Part shown: positions 36,301-51,300 of the stretch, piece after piece
Numbering within the stretch: the first letter of the stretch is position 1
How the letters are laid out: each line of letters starts with the position of its first letter
Assembly: GCA_012845835.1 (NCBI GenBank)
Contig: JABAKD010000029.1
Coordinates: 7,873,048 to 7,937,047 of the forward strand
Reading direction: 5' to 3'
Length of the DNA stretch: 64,000 nucleotides
DNA from: Undaria pinnatifida
Lineage: Eukaryota > Sar > Phaeophyceae > Laminariales > Alariaceae
The notes under the pieces: generated by a model
What the model was told of the DNA's origin: nothing
The model's input: only the letters and a program-made list of their open reading frames with translations
Database searches by the model: none
Translations under genes and position numbers: made by a program

Positions 36301-39300
36301 TATCCGCCTTATAAAAGCCTCAGCCCAGGTTCTTAGTGCAGGTCCCAAATCGCTCCAAACGATTTTGACCGCTTATGTCCTCACTCCGACGGCCCTATTG
36401 GGGGACCCCTACTCTGCAGCCTATAATAGCCCCCCAACGCCGCCCCGTGACCCGTGACGAAACAGACATATTATACGTCAGTGTTGAATGTAATAAATTC
36501 GAAATGGTTCATGTTGACCCTTTGTCCTCTACCAGCCGCCCTCCACCTATTGGAACGACTGCACCCACTACTAAGAGTTGTTGGGACTCAATTACACTTG
36601 GAATTGAAATTGGAACGTTTGTAGAGTCATTGTTACTACGTACGACGCCCCCGGGTACAGGTATTTAATACCTTGTACCAGGTACCAGATGCTTGGGATA
36701 ACATCGGGCGCCGACGTGGAGCCAATCGAGCTATTATATTAACATATATGTATGGCACACGGAGACCCACAACCGGCGCGCACACCATCACGACGGCAGC
36801 AATCATCTTTTTTTTGCTGGGCTTTTTACGAGGCTAGTGCATGTTACCTATGTATGTCGTTGGTTTTTGTAGTGTTGGTAGAGGGTAGAGTTGTGTACCC
36901 TTCATGGGGAACGCCCCCCCCGCAATTTTCAGGGACGTGGTATCGTGGCTGTACTACGCCTTGTCAGATAGTCCGGGAAGACGTGGTGATCGTTGATGTT
37001 TGTATGGAGGTTTTTGGTTCGATTGCTCTTTTGTCACTACATGGCCGCGGGTCGTCACTCTGACCGGACTCCAGACAAAAGGCGTGTTCCTCTCTGTTCA
37101 CGACCACCTTGCGTTTCGTACGGTGCAGGCAGCACTCTGGACAGCAATCGCTGTAGCCACCGAGTTGGTTAGTTTTGGGAACGAGGGGGACTCTATGCTG
37201 CAGTTTGGTGGATACCCGCGGCCATGCTGCTGGTTCAGTTTGCACATTGATTTATTTGTACTAGTGCGCCCTCGTAAATCATATTTTAGGTGGGAAAGCG
37301 TGGTGTGTTTACCGGCCATATTTTGGTTTTATTACCGTTTTCCGGATTTTCCAAGGGCTGGACCACCTTCATGTAATCACGGACTCCAGTTTTTGTACAA
37401 GCAGTTAATGTGAGAAAAACAATCGCAGGTGGAGACCCACCGTCGAAGGAATCAAAAATGTACAGGCGCAGGCAAATCCCGCACTACCCAGGTCAAAGAC
37501 AGAGCAATTGGAGCTGTCGATTCCTGGGTGGCTATCTCACCTTCTTGGGCCAACCCTCATAGGGTTCGGCCGAAGAAGGCCGGCAAGCCCAAGGTGTTGA
37601 CTAATCCGAGGAGCGAGGTTAACACCAAGTCTGCGTTTTGCAGATGGACAAAAACTGGTACACAAACGAAAGTTAATGGAGCTTAATCTTTTTTTCCTGG
37701 ATCTCCTGGAGGATTTCAGAAACAACAACAACAACAACCATCATCGATATTGAGGTTTTTGAGCCGCTCGCCCGCAATCCTCAATCAAGACACCACCAGA
37801 TCCCGATATAGACTACCAGTTATATCAGTTAGTAGTCCAGAATCTATCGTCTCTACGCTGCACAGCAGCACCAGTAGCACACAACTCCCCGAGAAAACTG
37901 TTTTAGCCCACCCCGTCACCCATCGCCACTAGTGCTGAATATTGTACCGAAAGTTTCGATAAGTCGCGCGATACAAAAAAAATATCGAACCGAAACAAGT
38001 TCGGTATTTCGATAACGATTTCGATAATTCGATATATTGATACGATAAAACGATAAAAAGCCGAACGTCCCAGAGGTCGGCACGCAACACAGCAACAAAC
38101 TGCAGTGACTTGGGACGTCTCATGGGAACCCCAACACCCTACTGGATGACCCCTGTATAGGACATCCACTAGGGTGTTCAGTGGATGTCCCATGGCATGT
38201 CCCATAGGGTGTCCCATGGTATATCCCATCTGACATCCCATTAAAGTCCCGCAAGAAATCTTATACGAAGCCCCATAGGACGTCAGTCCCATGCGACATC
38301 CCATAGGAAGTTCCATGGGAGTCCCATAGGATGCCCCGTGGGAATAGTTACCCCGTGCCCACGAGATGAACGACAACCCATGGATCTTCTCGTAGTTCAC
38401 CCCGGGCCATCCCATTATCAATCCCATGGGACATCCTACGGGATGTATGGGGACATATCACGGGATGTATGGGGAGATCCCACGGGATGTATGGGATCCC
38501 ATACGGGGTGTATGGGATCCCATGAGCTCCCCATGGGTACGGGATGTATTGTCCCATACGGTGTCACATGGGGTGAAAAACCTCTCATGGGCGATCCCAC
38601 GCCACATTCCGTGGGATATATGAGACCGCATGGGATGGACGACCTCCCATGAGCATGAAATGGAATGTCCTATGGGACATCCGATGGAATGAACGACCTC
38701 CCATGGACATCACACAGGATATGTGATACCAGGTATATGAGATATAAATATATATATGATCATTATTTTCCTGGGGAGATTCGGTCAGGAGTTTTTTTCC
38801 GTCTCGGCCTCAGTATGCGATTCTCGGAACTGGAATTCTCGATCAGATAGCTTCGTTCGCGCGCCGTCTTCGGGGGGCGGCTCGAACGTCCCTCGCCCTG
38901 CCGTATCCGTTCCGCAGCTGGCCAGGATCTGGTACGTGGGCTGAGCGAGAGAAGCGAGAAGTGCGTAAATTTTTGTATTTTGGGCGGTATACGCCCGAGC
39001 TATCATTGGTTCTTGGCATATGCAGAGCTTGAACGAAAAAAACTCATGCGAAAACATGTATTTCCAAGTTGGCATCATTTCCAAAATTCTTGTGTCGTCC
39101 CCACCACACTTTTTTCATGGTCACACCTCGAAGCGTTTGGCCTATTGTCGTACGACTGCTGTGTCGTTGCTTTTCGATATCGGATTCCACGGTTAAATAC
39201 CTTTATGCGATCGTTCGTTGTCTTCAAGGGGGGGCGTTCCCTACCCAACGACATCATTTCACCCAGTGTCCGTGCTGATTCTTCATCCTAGAGAAATACA

Positions 39301-42300
39301 ACTTATTATTATGTGGTCACAGAGTGTGAGACAGAGTAAACTAAACAATCGCAATTAATCAAGGTATATAGCAAGTGAAATTCTAGCGTCCCGGGTACGA
39401 GAACACAACAAAACAGGTCAGACCATGAAAAAAAATAGAAAATTAACACTACGAACGACGTGGTCGCTTTTAAAAATCGCAGTACGAGAAACAATGTCTT
39501 GTCAGTCTTTTTCGTCGCTGCTTCCAAGAGCCGTTCCGTATATATTGGTCCACGATCAACGACCCATCTTTGATGACCGCATAATTGATATCTCACACTA
39601 ATTCCATGTATATTTATCCCCACAAACGAAACGTGGATGCACTTCTAAAGGTAGGTGTGATTATCAAGGTGGTAGTGTTTCGAACGCTTTGTTGTGTGGT
39701 TGCAAGAATTGCGCTGGCTACTGAGTGTTGTAGTTGTTGCTGGTCAATCCGTTCAGCACCTCGACGTGAACGCGGATGGATGCTGAGCGAGACAAGCGAG
39801 AAGCGCGCAAATTTTTGTATTTTGAACGGTACTCTCCAGTTATTCTTCGGATCTTGATGTATGGAGAGGTTGATCAGATAAAACTTGGCAAAATATAATT
39901 TCCAAATTGGCGTTATATGTTGTCCCAAAACAAATAATATTTACTGTAAAATAATTCCCATGGTACTGCGGTAGGTATCATAGTGCATTTATTTATTGAA
40001 TTTCGGTAGGTACACGTACATACATGGATATAGACGTGGCAAGCGGACGCATGGCTAAAACGAGGAGGAGGTAGTAGTGACTATGACTACTGCCCCAGGA
40101 AAAGCCACACAGCAGCATTGCGAGTGGCTGCGTCCCCGGGGCCACGAGGGTGGTATTGTACAAGTTCGGGCAAATCGACATGGTTTGTACTCGCGTTCAA
40201 GTAATATAGGTACGTACGAGTGAGACCACACAGAGCGATGCTCTATTACACACAACATGCTTTTTGTGAGGGAGCACCAAAAACAGGGAAAATACATTTT
40301 CGACACAAAAATCAAGAGGGGAAAAATAATCGTTCCTCCTGTTTTTAAGCTGCGCCACGCGAAGGCCGTAGTAAGTAGACGGCATCCACGGAAGAAACCA
40401 TGGAGTGGCATGCATTCGTCTCGGTATCGCATCGTTTGGTGTTTTTTTTTTCCCGAAAAGACTCTTTGGAGAAATATAGGCGGTGTGCTTTGTTGTTGCT
40501 GTGGTCCCTGACTCCATTGCTGTTGTCGTTTGCCGGTCAAGTGCAAGCGGTCGTGTTGGTACGTAACTGACAAATAAGTGTGTTTTGCTTCGTGCTTGAC
40601 GTGCTCCTTGCTGCTGATTGCTGATTGATCATCTCTTCTTGTGAGTTTTTTTCTTTTGGCACACTTCTACTTTCCAGCTTCTGGACATACAAACCGTGAT
40701 CACAGGTGTCGTCCCTCCCGCCCCCCCCCGGTTATTGCCTTCATTTTTTTTGGCGCATAGGGTTCAGCACCCACTGATCGTCGATTTTTCATCTAGTGTT
40801 GCTACCTCACGCTCTCGCGCTTTCCTCAAGTCAATTAGTGCACAAGAAAAAGTCCCACGAAAAATTATACGAGTACGCACTTGGGGGGATTCGAACTCAC
40901 GAAATTGACCTATACCAGGCTCGAGGATAACCTGATACGCCACCCGGGCAGTGAGAGATATAGAGCCGGTCGCCCCGGTGGTCTAGTGGGATTACACCGT
41001 TACTACTAGCGTTGGTCCTTGAGTTAAATCGCCACCGCGTTGTGAGCTTTGTTGACTTTACTTATTTGCAGAAATAAATGAGCAAAAAAGGATCAATAAA
41101 CTGCTGAAATCGCCTAGCAGCGTGGGTAGGTACAATTCGACGCGAATCGACGAGGGAAGGAAATGCTGAATTATTCTCGCGATGAAAATTAGGGCATGTA
41201 CCTTAATGGGGAGGGGGAAGGGGAGCCCGCTATATGACCCCGGATCTGAGTTATACTACTGGGAGGGCGAGAGTAGTGCGAGCATCGCGATAAATGGGAT
41301 GGGAAAAAGACAAGAAGTGAAGTGTATTACTGCTGCTGTAATAATACGATACCGAAGCAAGTTGCACCGATCGACTCGATCTGGACCGACTGCTGTATAT
41401 TATGCAATCGGTCCATGTGCAACTTCTCTAATCACAGGCCAGTATGAGGTGAGAGGCATTCAACTTGCTGAACTTCGTAGTTAGTGGTGGTTTCCTCTAT
41501 CCACGAACCCCGGCCGAGCCGATCAATCGAAGGTTAGGTTACACTGTGCGGGGTGGTATCGAGGCAGGGGGTCAAATGAAATGTCCGCGTACCGCGGGGT
41601 TGGGGTATACGAATATGAATTCAGCAGTCGCGCGAGTTGCCCCATTTTTTTCTAGTTGAAAATACCTTCAAGGTGCTGGCGTTGTATACGAACCTCAGCT
41701 AGCTAAGGCTTCCACACCGTGCGGTGTGGTGTCGACCCGGGAGAAGTCGGTTTTCGTCCCCGGTTTGTTGGAGTTGATGGAGTTTGGAAGGATTTCTGGA
41801 ACGGCGGTGGAGCCCTATCTCATCGGGTGCGTCGGAACGCCCCCCGCCCGTTTTGCTGGTTTATCTCCTCCCCGGGTGTCCCTGGCTCTACGAGCTGCAC
41901 AGCCACTCAACGATAAGCCAATGTGAATAATAGAACATTGTCGCACCATCGTGCGGGGCTGTGTCGACCCGCGGGAGAAATCGCTTATCGTCCCCGGTTT
42001 GTCAGGATTTCTGAGACGGGCGCAGGACTCTATATCCTCCCATGGTGGCGTTGCCCTCATGTCCGAGCCCCAGCCAATCAGCGTTAAGCGAATGTGGTTG
42101 GGGTTCCACGTCGTGCGGAGTAGTGTCGACACTGGAGGCCATCGTTATTGTTCCCGCATTTTTGGAGCTGTAGAGATTCGGGGGATTCATGAATCGGGGA
42201 CCCTATCTTCCCCGTGTGCGACGGAAATGCCCCCCCGTTGATGGGCCTCTATTCGCCTAGGACGGCGCTGTGGAGCTCGAACCAATCAGCGATTAGCCAA

Positions 42301-45300
42301 CGGGATTGGGGTTTCTCACTATGTAGGGTGGTGTCGACCCGAGAAAGCTCGGTTTGCTTCCCCGGTTGATGGAAGTTTTAGTTATGTGGAACGACCTCTG
42401 GATCGAGATGGGACCCTATATCCTCCCGAGGTGGAGCTGGCTCAACATACGAACCATGGCCAATCAGAAAACCGGCCGGTGAGGTTGGGATTTCCACACC
42501 GTGCGGGGAGGTATCAACCCGGATGATATCCGGGTTCGTCCCCGGGTTGTTGGAGTTGTAGATGTGTGGATGGATTCCGATCCTGGCATGTGACCCTATC
42601 GTGCCCGGGTGACGCCTCCTTTGTGTATGAATCCTGGCCAATGCGTGATCAGACAAAAATGGCATGTTTTTAGTTTCGTCTATAAAAACTCGAGTCTATA
42701 TTCTTAGCTGTCAAAATCGTAAGCGCTGTAGTCGCGTACTGTATCTACAAAAAGTGAGCGATCTACACAGCTAGCAACAAGCAGCAGCACTGCAATAGCA
42801 TTCGAGGAGTTGAATGACGAAGGCAGCCATACCACCGTGTTTCGCGCCTGGAACAACGTCAGTACGTCTCTCCACGATCCGACAGCACACAGACAGTCAA
42901 TCTGGGAGGCTCGGACCAAGGTGATACTAATATATCATGCTTTACTGTATGTTTCAGAAGCTGGCTCAGTGCACGCCTCTCAGTGGCTACGAAGAGGACA
43001 CACAGCGGACATGGTCAGTCACCTTACTGACCCCGGATGCTTGATTGAGTTAAAATATTATTTGAAACGCACTCGACACGTTTCGTCGCCAGACTAAAGG
43101 GTCAGTCGGCGTGTGCTCGGATTTATCCGATCGAAATCTGGTGAATGAAGCTCGGAATCGGATTCACTTAAAAAACGGTAGCTATTAATAGTAGTACACT
43201 GTTATGATTGGTAGTCTATATCGAACTCTTGGCATTGCCTTACATACTGTACGCGCAGACTATGATTGCGTGTGGTGACTTGTTTTACTCTACCAAACTT
43301 TAGTATTGAATCGAACAATTCGAAGTGCTGCCCTGCCCTACCCATGCGGAGCCCTTGTATCTCATGGGATGATGGACATCCCATGGAAGGGCCGCGGGAT
43401 GTACGATGAGACGGCCCATGAGACGGGCGGCATCCGAACGACATCTCATGGATCACCCCGTGGACCATCCCATGAGACAGCTCATAGGGTGCTTTGAATC
43501 CCCATTTATGGGGCATCCTATGGCAAGGATTGAGAGACTTCGGGACCTTCCGTGGGGCGGCCGAAGGGAAAGACCATTGGACAACCCCTCGAATGCTCGG
43601 CATCCCATGGAACATCCCATATGATGCTTGACATGCCACAGGATCTTCTTTACGTTGTCCTATGCATGCACGAAGTAGAAGGTCCCATAGGTTATCGCGT
43701 GAGGTTTCCCACAGGATTTCCCATGGTATGATATATCCCATGGGGATGTGTCCCGAGGCAACTTCCTACCAGGTATGAGATGCCACGCAATGATTACTAT
43801 GGCATCTTGAACGACCTATGGGATGTTGTATGTCCGGAAGGGCGTCGTAGGGAACTTCCTATATATTGTGAAAAATAAAAATACACTCAAGCTGTGAGAT
43901 CGAAGATTTCGTCGAAACTCATCTTTGCAAGCTGTGTGTAATAGTCCGATCGCGCGTATTACGAGTTGTGTGTCCTCATTAAGGATATAGGTCGGCGACT
44001 CCCCTTACAACTACAGTGTAGCTATCAGGGTCAACAGGGTGATGTTAGTCAGTCTGTGCGCGGAAACTATGAAACCGTTTCTTGAGGGGGACAAAATCTG
44101 GCTGCCGTGGAATGCACCAGTTTATTATGTATATCCTGTAGTCGTATGACCGGTGAGGGTGCGCGGGCGGGTATAGGAGAGATAGGTCGCATAACTAAAT
44201 ACGAGCTTACTGCTTGCGTAATGCCATTAGGTGCTGGTAGGGGCGCCGGGGAAGGGGGGGGGGGGGGGTTAATTGAAACTTGACGACCATATAAATGAAT
44301 TGGAGCTACGGCATGGGTGGCTCAAAAGATAAAGAGATTATATCACCTGTCGGGTAGTGTATATAAACTCTGGCGGGTTTTGTTTTTTGGTGGGGCGGAG
44401 GGGGGGGGAGGAGGGAGGGAGGGGGCATGGGGGGGGGGGGGGGGGGTAGGTGTTTGTAGGAGGGCGGGAGGTTGTTAAGAGGGGGGGGGCGGAGGTAGAT
44501 GGGAGCAAAATAGGTAGATGCCCAAAATCAAAGAAAATCTATGAGGTGGATGGGAGCAAACTATACGTCGTGTTGTTTTCACGTTAATTTTATTAATACT
44601 ATTAACAGTGGTTTTTAATTTCCGTATAAGATGAATACTCTACCATGACGACTAATTCATAGTGACTTGTGTGTGGAGCTTGCGAAACACTGCTGCTGTA
44701 GCTAAATACTACCAGTACGACTACAAACGCGTGCCACATAGGATACCTAGTATTCAACAGGTGCGTGTTCTTGACGCTAAACTGATATTTCCACCCATTT
44801 ACATCCAGCACAATCAGTATCCGTGCCAATGCCGAGCTCTGAGGCCACAAGTTATAAGACAGAGAATAGACACCGCAAATACAGCGAGCAAGGTGATGTG
44901 ATCATGCAATGCCACCGGCAGTGAACAAGAGGGGAAAAAGTGATAATCAGCACACGGGCTTAATTTTTTGAAAGGAACGCTTGACGCATCCGCGCTCAAT
45001 TACGTTAGTTCGGTCGGCATAGGTTGGGAGGTGATACATGCAGTATCGCGTAAGCCACAAATGGGAATGGTCCATGGGATTTCCTATGGGGTGCCGTGGG
45101 GTATGCGCACAAGATGTCGAAGACGATAGGACACGCATACCTCCACGGGACCTCCCATGAGACGTAAAACACCTATGGGATCAACGTATCCATCGGGATA
45201 CCCCACAAGATCCTGCACAACAATGCATGGGACCCATTGGTACCCATTGGTACTGTGGAACGTCCCATGGGGTCGTCGGATACCTACGGGACGTCCCATT

Positions 45301-48300
45301 GGGTGCCCAATCGGACGGCCCACAGGAAATAATCCAAGCGAAGTTATAGCAATAGAGATTCCTGATGAACATGTAAATATAAAGCAAAAGGAGTTTATAT
45401 GTGTATGTATAACCATTCGTACCAGGTACTGAATAGTGGTGTCATCATACTTCCTCTATGTCTCATGAAGTCTGCGCTGTTATGTTTGTGCGAGCCCTTA
45501 ACCGCCGTGTCCAATTTGATTTTCGTTTTTTTTTTTCTTCATATTTTGGCGTTTTTTAGATAAAACTATTTGTTTATTTTTTCCGGCTCGTGCTTGAACC
45601 AGGCGACCGAACGGCCGAAGAAAGACCAGTAGGTCCCAAAATGGCAATATTTCGCCCCTTTTCCATAGGAAACTAGAGGGTCGGGGGAGAAAAAACGTCC
45701 TCGCCAGGGTGTGTAACATGGTGCCCGGTGCCATGTAAAGTAGAAGGGCCGACGCAGCAACCACCACGGTAACGTTGTGTGGCACTGTATACATTGTGTA
45801 GTGAGTTGTGGCTGTCGTTGTCGTGTCCTGATACTCATAGAGGAACAGTTTAGTATCTTTCAGTACAGTGTAGTATACCTGATCGGGGGTATTTTTCTTT
45901 TCGACATACCTGGTACACAATACACGGTATACCTGGTAGCCAATACCTGGAATACCTTGGTCCTGGCAACCTTCTGCTGGTGTTTTATTCATTTGTGTTT
46001 ACGGGTTCTCTTCGTGCGGGTTCTCGTGGTGATGACGCGACCCCCTAAACATACGAACGTGGCCTTTTTGCGCCTGTTTTCGCCTCCATTACCGTTATCG
46101 TTATCGACGTTCTGGGTTTTGCGGTACGGTAACGATAATGATCGTTATCGTTATCGTTATCGGTGTTATGTTGGCCTTATCGCACCGATTTTTTTTTTGA
46201 GTTTCGATATCCAACACTGATCACCACCACACGCTGGGCCGGCCAAGAAACCCTTACATCACCAATTTGGCCGCGCAGGACTCAATTTTTGGAGTTTGGA
46301 CCTAAAATTTTGAAATGTGATTCGGAAGCCTCTCGCCGAAGAACGATTGTTTTCGTTTTGGTTGACTTTGGGCCACGGGAAAGTTGCCACGAATCCGAAG
46401 TCGTAGGTTAGTCATGCAAAAACTTGATTTTTTTTTGGACCTTCAAGACGTTGTTCGGCGAGAGGCTTCCGAATCACGTCTCTAATTTCAGGTCCCAACT
46501 CCAAAGATTGCGTGGCGCGTGGCCAGATTTCGAAAGGCCCGTTTTTACGAAGAAAACGTGCTAACGTACGTATGATATACAGTATGGAATAGAGTTTTGG
46601 TAATATATCTTGATGGGTGGTGAATTGGGCAAAGTAACTTATCTTGATGTTTTTCTAGGGTCTTGAGCATTGCCTCCCATAAATTTCATCTTGATCGGGA
46701 ACGACGACGTTTATACGAATTTAGTCTGAAAAAGTTGGTGCTTTTGAGCTTTCGCGGATATCTCGGCGAGATCGAGTCGGGAAAAAAAAAAACTGAGAAT
46801 TTTTTACATGCTTTTCTTTCTGGCATGTGCAATGTTGTATCAGCGTCAGCGCCTTCAATTTTCAAGTCCTAACTCGTAAACGCGGTGGCGGTAGAGCTTT
46901 CTGAAACATTATCCGTTTTTCGGCCGGCCCAGCTTGTATGCTGTTGTTGAAAAGAATCTGGAGTCCGTGGTAACACAAAGGTGCTGGAGCCCGAGGAAGA
47001 TCCGAAAAAACATGATGAAATCAAAAGTCGACCGTTACTATGATATGATATTAGCCTGTAGCGCTCGGCTCTAATCGTCGCTCTTCTCCCATCGCCAATT
47101 TAGGCAAAAGCAGTACTGTATCCCAAGGCGTTTCACTTTCCACAAGCTGTGTTCCAGTTTCCATCTGCATGCAACTCCCATAGAGTACGAGCTGGGCCAG
47201 CCATAAAACGGAGAATCCTTCCTAAAGTCGTATCTCGTGAACTACTGCGAGTTAGGACTTGAATAATTGAGGCACCGACCCTGATGCCACACTGAAGATG
47301 TAAAACTGTTGCTGTTGTTGTTCTCACATTAACTCGCATAATCAAGTCTGTGGTCACAGGACAGGCTCCAGTCACTCTGGAGATGAGCAAAACTATGTAC
47401 ATGTGAAAAAAAGAATGAACGTGTTTGGAATCCGACTCGATCTCGCTGAAATATCCGCGAAAAAAAATTAAAAGCACCATTTTTTAAACGTTTTATTCAT
47501 CCAGACTTTGACTCCAAATTCGACATATCCTTCGTGAAGACATACACGCCCCATACATAACACGCGCGATCGAAGTATTACACATCGCTTTCAACGATGA
47601 GTGTCGACGAAATCCTATCTCACAGCTGTAGTGAATTTTTAACTTTTATTATGAAGTCGTTCGTATTGCAATGAGTTTTGAAAAAACGTTGTTCCCGATC
47701 AAGGCGAGAATGAAATTGTAGATAGAGCTGAGGCCACAACGAGAAGATCGATGTCAGTTGCATTGCCCAGTTCGTTGCCCATCAAGAGATGTGGCCAAAA
47801 TACGATTCCGCACGTAAAACAAGTAGTAACGAGAAAAGGACATTTCTGCAGTGCAGCGCTCAGTTTTGAGGTTTTCGTTCCAAAGAGTTTATCCTCGTAT
47901 TTGCAACGGACGTCAAAGTTTTTTCAAGCTGGACCAGTTTAGTTTCAGTTTTTTTCGAAAACAAACATGGCCGTTTTTGTGTTTTTCGGGGTTTTAAATC
48001 GGTCGTATCTCTGGAAAAAAGACCTAATTGAAGTGGTCCAGCATGCCACATGTTGGTTGTTGCATGAACAACCCCGTGTCTTTTTTTTTCACGTTCTTCT
48101 GCGTAAAAAGGAGCTCCGCATGGCCCATCTCCTGTTTATGCAGAATCTTGGCTGGTCCAGCTCCTACGTACGAGCGAACGAGCAGTAGTTTGTGGTGATC
48201 AAGGCTACGCTACTGAGGGTACCCATTATTCGCCGCCGGATTTGAGCCACTCGCACGACTGGCCCTGTACCTCGATACAAGAAAAGACTTTACAGTAGGC

Positions 48301-51300
48301 TACTTTTTTTTGGAGTAGCGCAGCTTACCGTTGTATTGCGAACACATGTCGCATGCTGGCATGCTTAACGCAGCACGAAAGCTCAACCCTTTTTAGCACC
48401 CGAAAACACCTCCCTATGCTATTTCCAAGTAAATTTTTCAGGCTACTTTTTTTCGGCGCAGCGTAGCTTACCGTTGCATTGCGAACACATGCCGCGTGCT
48501 TAAAGCAGCACGAAAGCTTGACCCTTTTTAGCACCTAAAACTCTCTATTCTACTTCCAAGTAATTTTCTCCAAGAATGGGTTTCCAGCGGTAAAGGCGGT
48601 AATACCGCAAAGGAACAGGGGGGGGGTCACTCGCGCGAGTGACCCCGAGCCACCCCAAAAAGAAAGAAAAAAAGTAGGTGATCCCCGTATGATGTACCCC
48701 ATGGCTGTGGTGTTTTTGAAGGATATTTCCCGAAATTTGCATGTGCCAGATTGTTCCAGGCGTACCAGTACACAATAGTTTGTCCCGTGAACGTTAAGCA
48801 TGACTCTGGAGCAGTTGCAAGTTGTTAAGAGGGTGAAGACTTGAAAATTCGAGCGATGATGAGCCTTTCCAACCCGTTTGGAACTGCTGCTGCTGCTGCT
48901 GCTGCTGCACCGATTGCTTCCGGGACAAAATTGGAATTTGGAAACCAAGTTGTGGTGGTGAAAACGCGCCCTCGTTTTTGGAAGATTGGAATAATTGTAC
49001 CCACGTTTCGGAGACGAACTGCGTGGCATCTTGAGCTGGAAAATAAATGTGGCGGCAAAACACGTCCTCGGTCTGGCCGGGGGGAGGGGGGGAACTGCAG
49101 ACACGTTTCGGAGGCAAAGTTTTTGGAACTAGAGTGGGTAAGCGCAATGTGGTGGTTAAACTCACGCGCCGTCGTTTTTGGGGGAAATTGGAACTACTGC
49201 ACCCAAGTTTTGGGGACAAGAGTGTATACGTGAAAGTACGAGTACTTGGAAGGAGATTTGGGGACGAATTGTGGCGGTAAAAACGCGCTCTCGTTTTTGG
49301 CGAGAATTCGAAATTTCACCCACGATTATGGCACACAGTACCGCTGTGGAAAACGAGTGGGAAGTTTATTGTGGCAGCCCCCGCGAAGTTGCACGGACGT
49401 GCAAGGTTTTTTAGATTTTCCCGTACTGTAAATTCAATAGCGGCTTATGTATGGCGGCTCCCTATGTGCAGGTCCGCACGAAACGACGGTTACGCTGCCC
49501 AGACCATCCCGACCCCAGACCTAACCCTAACGCTAACCCTAACCCTTGGGGGGCTCGAGGTCAGCTCTCGAGGTCGGCAGGGGCAGTATTGAGTTTACGT
49601 GCAAATCTGAAAACGTTGCACGTACGTGCAGTTAAACGCCTGGTCAGTATTGTGATGGTGAACACGCCCCTCGTTTTGGGATGAATCGGAACTGAACTTA
49701 CGTGTTGGGGACGGAGGACTTGGAGTTAGAGTTGGAAACAGCTTGGGGTGCTAAAACTTGCCCTCGCTGTTGCGGGGAATTTGCACTGCACCCACGTTTT
49801 GATCACAAAAGTACTTGGACTTTAACCCCTGTAGAGCCCCCAAACCCCTCCCTAAACCATTTCCAAGTAGTTGTCCCCCAAAAGCTGGTTTCCAACTGAA
49901 AAGGCGTTATTGTAAAGGGTTATATGCTCCTCAGGTGCCAGATAAACGGTCCGGTCTACTGTGAGGGACTGCTGTAGTAAGGGGCCAGATTTTTGTGAAG
50001 GGGCAGCGATGTACTAGAAACCCTGCCGGCCTGATGTACTATGGCCTGTGGTCCCTTGGAGGCAAATATGCAGGCGGCGCTTTCGTCGCTTGACCGGCGG
50101 CAATTTTCCAAATAGTTTGCCTTGACTGACGCCAAACTACTACCTGGTAGGTTTTCGTGTGGATTGTGGTTTGACACGCTTGACCGCTGGACGTTTTCCC
50201 AGGACTGACCGCCTCATGGCATGTTTTGCTTGGCATTGTCCGCCTGCTGTATTAGGACCCGGGCATGCAGTGTGGCATACAGCAGTACACGATTATTGAC
50301 GGTGTTGTATTATAAACAACGCGGCTTTGTAGAGCACTTGGGGTTCGAACGAGATGATTGGAGGACTTGGGGGTAGCGTCGCAACATCGTTCGTGGCGTG
50401 TGACACATTCGTACGCCATTGCTAGCATTGCCCGGGCACACTCACAAACAGTGCACAGAGAGAGAGGGAAAGCGCGCGCGCGTGTGTGTGGGGGGGGGGG
50501 GGGGGGGCGAGGGAGGGAGGGAGAGAAACTTGCATGGTCTAAATGTTTGAGGTATCTGGTGTCATGTATATCTCGTATGTAATGACATTTCCAAGCTCAT
50601 GTACGTGCGTACCTAGCGTTCTGCATCGTCGTGCCACCTGCTAATGATATACTGGAGTAGTGTGTATTGCTTACAACAGCACTATTAATAGTGCTATGAC
50701 ACATTATACTGCCACATGTACTTGATGAGCGTTCATGCTAAAGGAAGAGTCCCGGAGATACGTACTTGTTAGTACAAAGTACCCTGTACATTGTTCAATG
50801 CAGTTAATTTTTGTTGGCGACAGGGTTCTATGTATCGACCATAGACCAATAAGGCAGCAGGCAGCGAGAAAAACGCAGCCCTTTCCCAAAAAAATAACCC
50901 GAATTTCCCCGGAAGTAGCGACGATTGCTGTGGACCCCGAGTATGGTGGTCGAGAGTTACACGTGGCACAGGCTGCCACGCCGGAAAACTAATGCACTCG
51001 ATATATTGTGACTTGTGCACGCCAGCAACTTAGGAAAGCTGACCTTGTGTTTCTTTCAGAGATCGCCGAGTCACCGAGCGCCAAATATCACATTCCTGAA
51101 ATTTTGTGAACGAAATCACCGGCTCCGGTTAGGTCATGTGCTCGAGTCGGCGGGTATCCCCCCGTTCCCCATAGCGGGGTTTGCAGCTACCAGCATCGGG
51201 ATCCCAGTCTCTTCCGTGAGCAAACCTTCTTCAACGGGTGTCTGTGTTGGCGGCAACACCCCGGAAAGCATCCCACCGCCTTCTCAAGTTACGTGTGACA

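Noticed and set aside
36375-37686. A gene in the least repetitive part of ankyrin intron 1
   Set aside because: Several frames of 85-137 codons lie here, but none shows a domain, codon bias or splice chain, and they overlap on both strands.
38338-38652. WDPIRGVWDP-type plus-strand frames
   Set aside because: Products of the ATGGGA palindrome cluster; equivalent frames exist on both strands.
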